From Rhodopirellula sp. (lineage in GTDB: Bacteria; Planctomycetota; Planctomycetia; Pirellulales; Pirellulaceae), in assembly GCA_003513555.1 (NCBI GenBank), contig DOPG01000304.1:1067-8856 (forward strand): DNA of 7,790 nt, read 5' to 3'. Below the pieces are notes generated by a model, which worked only from the letters and a program-made list of their open reading frames with translations, did no database searches and was not told where the DNA came from. The position numbers were made by a program, and so were the translations under genes. Positions 1 through 5,815 of the stretch are shown in pieces. The first letter of the stretch is position 1. The number at the start of each line of letters is the position of its first letter.

Positions 1-278
1 TGAGATTGACGATCGTTGACAATCTGATAATTCAAACGCAGATCTGATGCGGTCGGAAATGACGATGTGAAAACTATTTCAACTGGCTGGTAACCGACGC
101 TGGTGAAATCCGTGAATCCAACCGACGTCGTAAAACCTACGCCCGGTTTGACAAGAGGAGCACCGCGTGCGGGCTTCGGAAAAGTAATCACATGCGTTGC
201 CCCGTCTGGCAAGTCAGCATGAGCAACTTGCACCACATACCCCAGGCCAACCACCGCAGTTAGCAAAAAGCCAAGCAT
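1..278 (-). CDS. Partial exported protein of unknown function (C-terminus beyond window)
   Basis: Reading the complementary strand from an ATG at 278 gives 92 codons with no stop up to the window edge. The translation begins MLGFLLTAVVGLGYVVQVAHA, a hydrophobic stretch ending in an Ala-x-Ala-like site before DLPDG, which looks like a signal peptide, so the product is probably exported. The mature part is rich in Thr, Val, Gly and Phe (for example GVGFTTSVGFTDFTSVGYQP), suggesting beta structure; I do not recognise a family. The start is uncertain. The same frame is open back to a TTG at 407, which overlaps the stop of the upstream gene, with an ATG at 383 and a TTG at 296. The TTG at 296 would add a lysine before the hydrophobic core and is a reasonable alternative. 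No clear ribosome binding site precedes any of them. It lies 125 bp downstream of a membrane-protein gene on the same strand and may be cotranscribed with it. Confidence 0.6.
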   Translation of the reverse strand, partial: MLGFLLTAVVGLGYVVQVAHADLPDGATHVITFPKPARGAPLVKPGVGFTTSVGFTDFTSVGYQPVEIVFTSSFPTASDLRLNYQIVNDRQS

Positions 279-403
279 CTTTATGCAGACATGCAATTCG
301 CAGCCAACCCGTACGCTTGAAAGCCACTGGTCTGTTTTTGCATTCAAGCAGTTGAACACGCACGCAATTCTGTAGCCTTGCATTTGATAACCGTTCGAAT
401 TCT

Positions 404-742
404 TCAAATCGATGGATCCGTAGGTGGCAATATTTGGGGTGGCAACTGCCCATCAGCGAATGGGCTACCAGGCTCAGCCACATCATCTCGCGGTCGCACT
501 GCCGCCATGATCCAGAGAACTAAAAAAAAGAGAAAGCCCACGACAAAGAATGCGAGCACTGACCCAAAAAGAACGAGCAGGCTGATCGCGAGGACAAATC
601 CACCGTAGGCGGCTTGCACCATCGCACCAACCAACGCACACGCAAAAGTGATCGCGAAAAGAAAACGAAAAGAGAATCGTGGCAACACGCGACTCTTCAA
701 CAATGGCTCGACGGAAGGCGTGCTCAACTTTTTGGAACCCAA
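404..742 (-). CDS. Small hypothetical membrane protein (112 aa)
   Basis: This 112-residue protein has a short polar N-terminus, then a hydrophobic block from about residue 25 to 82. The block holds two or three membrane helices (about 25-45, 48-64 and 65-82). A Pro/Asp-rich cytoplasmic or periplasmic tail (83-112) ends in PPTDPSI. The sequence PRFSFRFLFAIT at 21-32 resembles the 'RFSLRTLL' lead-in to the first helix of many short planctomycete membrane proteins; this is recollection of a pattern, not a search result. The start is TTG at 742, because an in-frame TAA lies directly before it. The next plausible starts would be internal codons before the first helix. No good ribosome binding site is visible. 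It is followed on the same strand by the partial exported protein. Function is unknown. The coherent hydrophobic pattern makes it far more credible than the overlapping frames. Confidence 0.65.
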   Translation of the reverse strand: MGSKKLSTPSVEPLLKSRVLPRFSFRFLFAITFACALVGAMVQAAYGGFVLAISLLVLFGSVLAFFVVGFLFFLVLWIMAAVRPRDDVAEPGSPFADGQLPPQILPPTDPSI

Positions 743-984
743 TTAAAAGCGTGATGTCGACAACAGACCCTACGTTCATGCAGTATGGCGTCAGCCAGTT
801 AAAAAACCGACTTGAATCACTACATAAATCTATCCCGCTTGTGTTGCCGACCGTTCCTGCGGTTTTGGGGCAGTTCGGACTAACCTCACAAGTGAGCCCA
901 CAAGCTTCTTATCACACTGGCCAAGCATCGAAAAGCCAGCAATAGTGGGCATCAGTCCTCAATCCCCATATCGATTCGCGGTAA

Positions 985-1005
985 AGACAAGCAAGACAAG
1001 CAAGA
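985..1005. repeat. 9-bp direct tandem repeat (AGACAAGCA x2 plus partial)
   Basis: AGACAAGCA occurs at 985-993 and again at 994-1002, with the beginning of a third copy (AGA) following. The strand is almost purely A, G and C with no T. It adjoins a hairpin at 1008-1026. It is non-coding and has no known role. Confidence 0.7.
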
Positions 1006-1007
1006 AG

Positions 1008-1026
1008 AAGACCGCGTTCCGGTCTT
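1008..1026. repeat. Perfect 7-bp hairpin, AAGACCG/CGGTCTT with 5-nt loop
   Basis: AAGACCG (1008-1014) pairs with CGGTCTT (1020-1026) around the loop CGTTC. Read on the minus strand the hairpin is followed by a pyrimidine-rich run (CTTCTTGCTTGTCTTG), loosely like an intrinsic terminator for minus-strand transcription. No minus-strand gene lies close upstream, so that role is only a guess. Confidence 0.45.
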
Positions 1027-1498
1027 GGCCTGATCCGTCACGACTCCTTCCTGGGTCATAATAACGGGTCGCATACTGCCGAGAGAAGTCCCTAAACCCA
1101 TGCCAGTAACGAGAAAGTGCTCAACTTTGGCAAATCAGACGCACACCCATCAATTCCATCATGCCACGTGAGGGGCGAAAATTGCTACAGTACAGAAAAG
1201 GTAAGAAAGGAGTTTTTTAGGTATAAGGAGCGGGTTGCCTCGTGTTGCCGCATCAACAATCCAGCCTGCCTTCGAAACATCATATTCTCTTTCCCCACGC
1301 GTAGCCTCCGCTTTGACCAGCACAGCTACATGAATGGAAGCCGAAAGCTTGATATTCTTTCAGTAAACAGAGGTTTTGAAGCGGAATACATACAAAGTTT
1401 GCACCTCATGATCCGCCAAATATGCTCCGTGCAAAAACCTTCTACATGACACCAGCCGCGCAGACCACCAACCACGCACCTAATTCAGAGTAGGCACC

Positions 1499-2218
1499 AT
1501 GACAGATTCGCAAACTAACAATGAGCCCAAGACACCAAACACCCCCGCAGAACCGCCCAAAGGCAGTTCGAAGCGACTGGGCATTTTGCTCGTCGTCCTT
1601 GCTGTTGCAATTGGAGCGATGGGCTACGATCGATACGTGGCCAGACCTGCTGTCGAGGCAGCCTACGCAGCCATCCTCGCCGAGAACGGAAAAACCTATA
1701 CAACTCCCGGCAAAACGCTTACGAACAAAGATGTGCAGAAACTTATTGGCAAAACGCCAGCCAAAACACTGACTGACTCCGACGGAAACACTGTTGAGAT
1801 TTATCAGTGGCGAGCCGGTCTACCAATTCGAACCCATGATCTCTTCGCAATCTACGAATCGAAAGATGACTGCCTGATATTCCGTGAGGGAGGAACTGGG
1901 AACTATGAACAGATTATGAAAGACAGTGCCAACATCAGCCAAGAAACGACTCTGATCATACCCACCGCGGAAGAATTGGATGAGTATAAGCGTGCAGATG
2001 GCGAATCGAATTCAGGGGGCGGCGAAGCGAACACATTTTCCGATGCTGACCAGGAGTCGCTGGAACAAGCAGAGGAAGACAAAGCGAATAGCGAACGAAG
2101 TGCTTCTGAAACAGAGGGCGAGGATTCCGATAGCGCTAACGCACCTGACACAGCATCGCCAACCAACGGGAAAGAACCAAGCAAGCCCCAACCCAGCGTC
2201 AATGCCTCCACACCTTAG
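1499..2218 (+). CDS. Membrane-anchored protein with BamE/SmpA-like domain and acidic tail (239 aa)
   Basis: The protein is 239 residues. Residues 1-26 are polar and Pro-rich and end in a basic SSKR, followed by one hydrophobic helix (about 27-43, LGILLVVLAVAIGAMGY). This suggests a signal anchor with the rest outside the cytoplasm. Residues about 65-136 look folded: KTLTNKDVQKLIGKTPAKT, then a DG turn, EIYQWRAGLP and LFAIYESKDDCLIF. This order (a 'T..dV..liG..P' helix followed by Trp- and Tyr-containing strands) resembles the small SmpA/OmlA (BamE-like) fold; that is my reading of the pattern, not a database match. Residues about 157-239 are low-complexity and acidic (Glu, Asp, Ser, then Pro/Asn), probably disordered. 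The ATG at 1499 has a weak GAGTAGG at 1488-1494. It stands alone and converges with the permease gene. The function is unknown; it is almost certainly a real gene. Confidence 0.8.
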   Translation: MTDSQTNNEPKTPNTPAEPPKGSSKRLGILLVVLAVAIGAMGYDRYVARPAVEAAYAAILAENGKTYTTPGKTLTNKDVQKLIGKTPAKTLTDSDGNTVEIYQWRAGLPIRTHDLFAIYESKDDCLIFREGGTGNYEQIMKDSANISQETTLIIPTAEELDEYKRADGESNSGGGEANTFSDADQESLEQAEEDKANSERSASETEGEDSDSANAPDTASPTNGKEPSKPQPSVNASTP

Positions 2219-2290
2219 CACGCTGCATTAACTCGCTGCAGCATCCGCTGCTCAAACCAAGAGCTTCGGCACCAGACACGAGTTATCCGA

Positions 2291-2330
2291 GCCAGGCGTG
2301 AGAGTGAGCACAGCGTGCTGGCAAATTGTT
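2291..2330 (+). terminator. Possible weak terminator after the acidic-tailed gene
   Basis: About 90 bp past the stop at 2218, AGCAC (2307-2311) can pair with GTGCT (2315-2319) around AGC. Alternatively GCCAG (2291-2295) can pair with CTGGC (2318-2322). The sequence GGCAAATTGTTTCT follows. The stem is short and the T-run broken, so this is a weak candidate only. Confidence 0.22.
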
Positions 2331-2341
2331 TCTACGATTCG

Positions 2342-2389
2342 CCGCTCACTCACCCCACCGCTCAATCACGCCACCACTCAATCAACTCA
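2342..2389. repeat. Three imperfect 16-bp tandem repeats at a convergent gene junction
   Basis: Three adjacent 16-bp units are visible: CCGCTCACTCACCCCA (2342-2357), CCGCTCAATCACGCCA (2358-2373) and CCACTCAATCAACTCA (2374-2389). Units 1 and 2 differ at two positions, units 2 and 3 at four. The third unit contains the stop codon and last codons of the minus-strand permease gene. The array probably arose by local duplication; no function is known. Confidence 0.7.
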
Positions 2390-3143
2390 GCATGGGACCG
2401 AAGACTCCGGCAACCCCCATGAGTAACAGCAGTCCGAGTGTGATCCGTCGCAACCGCTGACGCCCAAGCATGCTTCCGAATTTCAATCCAAAATACGTTA
2501 CGACCCACAACACTGGAATCATCGCCAAAGCGACCAGGCCCGGTTCGATCACAGCGTCCCCAAATGCGAGGTAAAGAAACGCTAACGCAGGAAAAATGCT
2601 AACCAGGTACATCATGAACAGAAAGCTTCGCGTCTTCTCTGTACTCCAGTCGTGTGCCTGCACCCAGAACACCATGGGCGGCCCGCCCATGCCAACAAGC
2701 CCTTGAAAAAAACCGGATAACGGAAAAGCAATGAGGGCCCAAAACGGGTGAAGGCGTTTTCGGGGGGTGGGCCGAATAAAGATGATCGCGAGTGTCACCA
2801 ACAAAACAATCAAACCCACCAATTGCCGTACCGTCCCCTCATCGACGGAACTCATCCACTGCAGAGCGACGATTCCAGTGGGAAGAAACAGCACACGCCC
2901 CAATCCGGGCCAAACAACCTGTTTCGGTTCAATCGACTCACGCAGGCTCCAGACCCCCCAAATATTTTGCGGAATCGTAGCCACAAGCAGCGAACATTGG
3001 GCTGCGGGGATGCTGTAACCAAACCACAAGAGAGCTGGCACGATGACAAGCCCGGCGGCGAATCCCGCGGCAGCCTGCACAAAAATCCCTGCGCACAAGA
3101 TTGCGGCAAACGGCAGTAGCGAAAGAATCATCTCAACATCCAT
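2382..3143 (-). CDS. TauE/SafE-family membrane permease (probable anion/sulfite exporter)
   Basis: The product is 253 residues and strongly hydrophobic, with about seven or eight membrane helices, the usual size for the TauE/SafE (formerly DUF81) family. Members export sulfite, sulfoacetate or other organosulfur anions across the inner membrane; the substrate here cannot be told. Two family-type glycine-rich loops are visible, one in each half: GFAAGLVIVPAL at 27-38, and FFQGLVGMGGPPMVFW at 145-160 with its GMGGPP turn. This fits the duplicated architecture of the family. A short polar linker (RPTPRKR, 124-130) separates the halves, and a basic loop (GRQRLRR, 227-233) precedes the last helix. 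The start is ATG at 3143; a second Met at residue 5 is an alternative. No Shine-Dalgarno sequence is visible. It begins 32 bp after the ABC ATPase gene on the same strand and is probably cotranscribed, so its expression may be tied to the ATPase even though the family does not need ATP. Confidence 0.88.
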   Translation of the reverse strand: MDVEMILSLLPFAAILCAGIFVQAAAGFAAGLVIVPALLWFGYSIPAAQCSLLVATIPQNIWGVWSLRESIEPKQVVWPGLGRVLFLPTGIVALQWMSSVDEGTVRQLVGLIVLLVTLAIIFIRPTPRKRLHPFWALIAFPLSGFFQGLVGMGGPPMVFWVQAHDWSTEKTRSFLFMMYLVSIFPALAFLYLAFGDAVIEPGLVALAMIPVLWVVTYFGLKFGSMLGRQRLRRITLGLLLLMGVAGVFGPMLS

Positions 3144-3175
3144 GCGGGCATCGTAGCCGAATGACGGCCAGATCG

Positions 3176-4297
3176 TCAGCCTACGTCACTCAACTTGAGC
3201 CGCTGCTGCGTTAAAGTTGAAAACACATGAAAACTTGCTGCGGGTGCCCACAAGGTGAAATTTTGGCTGACAGGAGAAACATTTCTTCGAGCGGCCCCTG
3301 CATCAGATCGATCAAACACAGCGATAAAACGCCACCCACTTGCCGACAACACAACTTCAGTTGACTCCTCAACTGCTCTGCAATCTTGCATCACCGCTTG
3401 AAAAGTGATGCCTTGTCCACCCGTGTCCCCGTCACGATCACTCCAGAGACGAAATGCGTTTGGCCGCAGACCAATCACAACGGGTCCATCCGGACCGTCA
3501 ATCCGCAATGCTTCTCCGGTAGTCACATTTGATCGATCGCTGATTTGAATGACACCATCCACCAAGTCAGCCTGCAACCAATTCATGGCAGGTGTCCCAA
3601 TAGCACTCGCCACACCGATCGTTTGCGGCTGATCATAAACTTGCTCGGGAGAGCCTACCTGGATCACTCTACCACCATCCATGACAGCGATTTGATCTGC
3701 CATCCGCATCGCTTCACGTCCATCATGCGTCACGTGAACAGTGGTCCCCGGCACGCTGTGATGCCATCTCAGGATATCTTCCTGCAATTGCTGACGCACA
3801 GCGACGTCCAACCCCGACAATGGTTCATCCAGCAGTCGCACGGCCGTTTTCTTCGCAACGGCAGTAGCAAGAGCAGCACGTCGCAACTCACCTCCACTCA
3901 GTTGCCGGGGCAACTTACCCAGCAGCGTCCCTAAGCCCGTCAGCCGGACAGCATCAGAAACTCGAGACTCCTGCTCCCCTTTGGAACAACGTCCCCGCAG
4001 CGAGAGACGGATCGTTTGCTCGACGGTCAAATGCGGATAAAGCCCGTCATTTTGGAACACCATGGAAACGTCACGTTTTCTGGGGGGAACGCAAGTCATA
4101 TCATTCCCATCCATCACAACCTTGCCAGCAATCGGGCTTTCTAACCCAGCAATCATCCGCAAAGTCGTTGTCTTCCCGCACCCACTCGGTCCCAACAAAA
4201 CCAGATAGGTCCCAGCCTCAATCATTAAGTCGAGATTCTCGATGACTATTTGGTCACCAAAACTCTTCTTTAAACCGCAAAGGTGGACGCTAGACAT
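3176..4297 (-). CDS. ABC transporter ATP-binding protein, MalK/UgpC-like (CUT1 type)
   Basis: The 373-residue protein is the nucleotide-binding subunit of an ABC importer, powering uptake at the inner-membrane face. Visible motifs are Walker A GPSGCGKT (36-43), Q-loop MVFQNDGLYPHLTV (Q82), signature LSGGE (133-137), Walker B/D-loop LLDEPLSGLD (155-164) and H-loop VTHDGREAM (H191). Residues about 240-370 form the regulatory TOBE-like region of MalK/UgpC proteins, here diverged; total length fits that family. Oddities: the signature is LSGGELRRAALATAV instead of the usual LSGGQRQRVALARA, and Arg154 sits in the normally hydrophobic Walker B strand. I chose ATG at 4297 (MSSVHLCGLKKSFG) because homology begins there. 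The frame is open to 4501, but those 68 extra residues are Cys/Trp-rich and unlike a protein of this family. No Shine-Dalgarno sequence is seen. No permease or binding-protein gene accompanies it, so the substrate is unknown. The TauE/SafE gene follows 32 bp downstream. Confidence 0.9.
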   Translation of the reverse strand: MSSVHLCGLKKSFGDQIVIENLDLMIEAGTYLVLLGPSGCGKTTTLRMIAGLESPIAGKVVMDGNDMTCVPPRKRDVSMVFQNDGLYPHLTVEQTIRLSLRGRCSKGEQESRVSDAVRLTGLGTLLGKLPRQLSGGELRRAALATAVAKKTAVRLLDEPLSGLDVAVRQQLQEDILRWHHSVPGTTVHVTHDGREAMRMADQIAVMDGGRVIQVGSPEQVYDQPQTIGVASAIGTPAMNWLQADLVDGVIQISDRSNVTTGEALRIDGPDGPVVIGLRPNAFRLWSDRDGDTGGQGITFQAVMQDCRAVEESTEVVLSASGWRFIAVFDRSDAGAARRNVSPVSQNFTLWAPAASFHVFSTLTQQRLKLSDVG

Positions 4298-4755
4298 ACA
4301 ATCAAAGTGTTGGAGAAGTTTGTTGACATCGGCCAGACTGACTACTGCCTCCCACGGACTGCATGGCGGGGTGCTGGTAAGGCTCGTCAGACCTTGCCCA
4401 TGATACGATACATCAGAAGAGCATAAGCGGCAGCCATCGGAAAAAAATGAAACCAGGCAGGCTGCAGCGCATTGAAAGCATCGCCACCTGACACGCATCA
4501 TGCTCCCTCAAGATTACGCATGAAGCAATAATGCCGAAACTCCGTTCGTATGGAGTCAGCTTTTCAGACGCGAAGTCACGGAACGGGAAGGGAATCGGAA
4601 AACACACAACAGACAGAAAAACGCACCCCTTACTTGACTCATTGCACTACGTCGTTCGTAACTGCAGCGTTTAGGATGGCCGAATACACTTGTCCCTGAT
4701 CACTACCTTAAGCGATAATCGGGCGGTAGACATTTTTCATAACAGGAGGCACCTG
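4298..4755. other. Divergent intergenic region between ABC ATPase and msrB
   Basis: This stretch of about 460 bp should carry promoters for both divergent units. The plus strand has TTGACT at 4634-4639, a possible -35 box for msrB, but no good -10 box lies at the right distance. CCGTTC near 4541 and GAACGG near 4580 form a short inverted repeat with a long gap, of doubtful meaning. Open frames on the minus strand here are Cys-rich and unconvincing. Nothing else is supported. Confidence 0.45.
4744..4749 (+). promoter_or_regulatory. Strong Shine-Dalgarno sequence that fixes the msrB start
   Basis: AGGAGG lies 6 bases before the ATG at 4756. It is the only full consensus ribosome binding site in the window, and it supports this ATG over the in-frame ATG at 4690. 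Confidence 0.85.
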
Positions 4756-5316
4756 ATGAAGACAAGCAAACATTTGAAATGGTTGATATGCAGCATCACG
4801 ACCGTTGCCATCACATCGGCACCAGGTGCATGGACAGCACTCGCCCAAGACCAAACACCATCCAAGCCTGCGGTGGACGAGGCGGAGTACAAGCCAAAAA
4901 CAAGACGAGAGCTTCAGCGGCAACTCACCCCACTGCAGTTCGAGGTTACCCAAAACGAAGGCACAGAACCGGCCTTCAACAATCGCTACTGGAACAACAA
5001 GAAGAAGGGTGTCTATCAGTGCATTGTGTGCGACCGGACCCTCTTCACCAGCAACACGAAGTATAAATCAGGAACGGGGTGGCCTAGTTTCTATACGCCG
5101 TATAAGTCAGCTAACGTTGCTTACCGCACGGATAACAAATTTTTCTACACACGCATCGAAGTTCATTGTTCAAGATGCGAAGCACACCTCGGACACGTTT
5201 TCAATGACGGCCCGAAACCTTCAGGAAAACGCTACTGCATGAATAGTGCGGCCATGAAGTTCACTGAAACCCGTGCCACCAAGAAAACGGCTGAAGAGGA
5301 GAAAAAGGCCAAATAG
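4756..5316 (+). CDS. msrB: Exported peptide-methionine (R)-S-oxide reductase MsrB
   Basis: This 186-residue enzyme reduces the R-isomer of methionine sulfoxide in proteins back to methionine. Residues 1-30 form a signal peptide (basic MKTSKHLK, hydrophobic core, cleavage after TALA), so it should act in the periplasm or envelope. The MsrB domain spans about 51-172. It has the two zinc-binding CxxC pairs, C89/C92 (YQCIVCDRTLF) and C138/C141 (HCSRCEAHLGHVFNDG), the substrate loop SGTGWPSF (106-112), and the catalytic cysteine C161 in RYCMNSAAMKF. The loop carries Thr107 where disulfide-recycling MsrBs such as E. coli's have Cys (SGCGWPSF). The usual resolving cysteine is therefore absent, and recycling must use another route. 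The tail (173-186) is Lys/Glu-rich and charged. The start at 4756 is set by a perfect AGGAGG; the frame extends to 4690, but that version would bury the signal peptide. It is monocistronic, with a terminator 35 bp past the stop. Confidence 0.95.
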   Translation: MKTSKHLKWLICSITTVAITSAPGAWTALAQDQTPSKPAVDEAEYKPKTRRELQRQLTPLQFEVTQNEGTEPAFNNRYWNNKKKGVYQCIVCDRTLFTSNTKYKSGTGWPSFYTPYKSANVAYRTDNKFFYTRIEVHCSRCEAHLGHVFNDGPKPSGKRYCMNSAAMKFTETRATKKTAEEEKKAK

Positions 5317-5350
5317 GGAACGAAATTGATCCACTCGTCAATTCAGTCGC

Positions 5351-5380
5351 TCGCAGGTACCTCCCGATGCCTGCGATTTT
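5351..5380 (+). terminator. Intrinsic terminator after msrB
   Basis: TCGCAGG (5351-5357) pairs perfectly with CCTGCGA (5370-5376). Two further inner pairs (T-G wobble, A-T) are possible, leaving a loop of about 8 nt. TTTT (5377-5380) follows directly. It lies 35 bp past the msrB stop, so msrB is probably not cotranscribed with the peptidase. The T-run is short, so efficiency may be moderate. Confidence 0.6.
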
Positions 5381-5392
5381 CAGTTCCTACCA

Positions 5393-5815
5393 ATGCACGA
5401 CTTCAAAGCAACCAAGCGGTCAGTTTCACCAACACCGTACAAGCATGAATGCAAAATGCTCGGCCAACTCTCACGAGCGTGGCGTCGGTTATTTTTCACT
5501 TCCGGTCAGGCGTGCCATCCCTTGCACCTCCTGATTCAACAGTTACACGCTGCCCGAAGCAGTCCTTGGGTCAAAAAAGTTGCGTCTGCAACAAATCTTG
5601 CTCGGCAGCTCGCACATAAAAATTCGGCACAAACCACGCGAATGACCACGCGAATGACCACGCCTCGTCCCAAACCAGTGGTTTTAGCCCCCAAGCATCA
5701 CGTGAACTTCACGGGCGAAATTACCGGTCATCCGGGAACTTTGACGGTGCGTGCAACGAACTTGAAGATTAGATTGTTGTCTTCCTATTCATCATTGCTG
5801 TGGAATCCACCATGA
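5393..5815 (+). CDS. Doubtful small basic protein (140 aa) overlapping the peptidase start
   Basis: This open frame encodes 140 residues, very basic (many Lys, Arg and His; only one Asp and two Glu). It has no signal peptide, no recognised domain and no ribosome binding site. Its middle contains TTRMTTRMTTPRP, made by the 12-bp tandem repeat at 5633-5664. In its favour, it begins just after the msrB terminator and its TGA overlaps the peptidase ATG as ATGA, the usual geometry of translational coupling. Against it, the amino-acid composition is unlike the other proteins here and no family comes to mind. If it is not a gene, then 5381-5811 is simply the untranslated upstream region of the peptidase, and I see no other feature in it. 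Confidence 0.25.
   Translation: MHDFKATKRSVSPTPYKHECKMLGQLSRAWRRLFFTSGQACHPLHLLIQQLHAARSSPWVKKVASATNLARQLAHKNSAQTTRMTTRMTTPRPKPVVLAPKHHVNFTGEITGHPGTLTVRATNLKIRLLSSYSSLLWNPP
5633..5664. repeat. 12-bp tandem repeat (ACCACGCGAATG x2 plus partial)
   Basis: ACCACGCGAATG is present exactly at 5633-5644 and 5645-5656, followed by ACCACGCC as a partial third copy. The period is a multiple of three, so a frame across it would be preserved. Confidence 0.75.

Larger units (their letters stand above)
743..1498. other. Gene-poor spacer of about 750 bp
   Basis: No convincing gene is seen between the minus-strand membrane protein and the plus-strand acidic-tailed protein. Two plus-strand frames are open here (679-945 and 1117-1449), but their products are composition-poor, Cys- or Ser-rich and match nothing I recognise. 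The second uses AGG, AGA and ATA codons that are uncommon in the clear genes of the window. Because the flanking genes diverge, promoters for both should lie in this spacer, but I could not identify a good -35/-10 pair. It contains a short tandem repeat (985-1005) and a perfect hairpin (1008-1026). Confidence 0.5.

Noticed and set aside
388..402. GTTCGAATTC resembling a tRNA T-loop
   Set aside because: No acceptor stem, anticodon arm or CCA can be built around it; it lies just past the end of the membrane-protein gene.
679..945. Plus-strand open frame of 88 codons
   Set aside because: It overlaps the start of the better-supported minus-strand membrane protein and has a low-complexity, unremarkable sequence.
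1117..1449. Plus-strand open frame of 110 codons starting at GTG
   Set aside because: The product is Cys/Ser-rich without a recognisable domain, there is no ribosome binding site at a useful distance, and it uses AGG, AGA and ATA codons that are uncommon in the clear genes. Probably chance, though a very divergent small gene cannot be excluded.
2222..2242. GCTGCA/TGCAGC inverted repeat just after the stop at 2218
   Set aside because: The stem is only 6 bp with a 9-nt loop and no T-run follows, so it is not supported as a terminator.
4298..4501. 68-residue N-terminal extension of the ABC ATPase
   Set aside because: The frame is open, but the residues (MMRVRWRCFQCAAACLV and onward) do not resemble the family, and the ATPase fold begins at the ATG at 4297 as usual. 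Treated as untranslated sequence.
4634..4663. Candidate sigma-70 promoter upstream of msrB
   Set aside because: TTGACT is a fair -35 box, but the sequence 17-18 bases downstream (CGTAAC/GTAACT) matches the -10 consensus poorly.
4690..4755. Longer msrB start at ATG 4690
   Set aside because: It would place 22 polar residues before a clear signal peptide, whereas the ATG at 4756 has a perfect AGGAGG at 6-base spacing.
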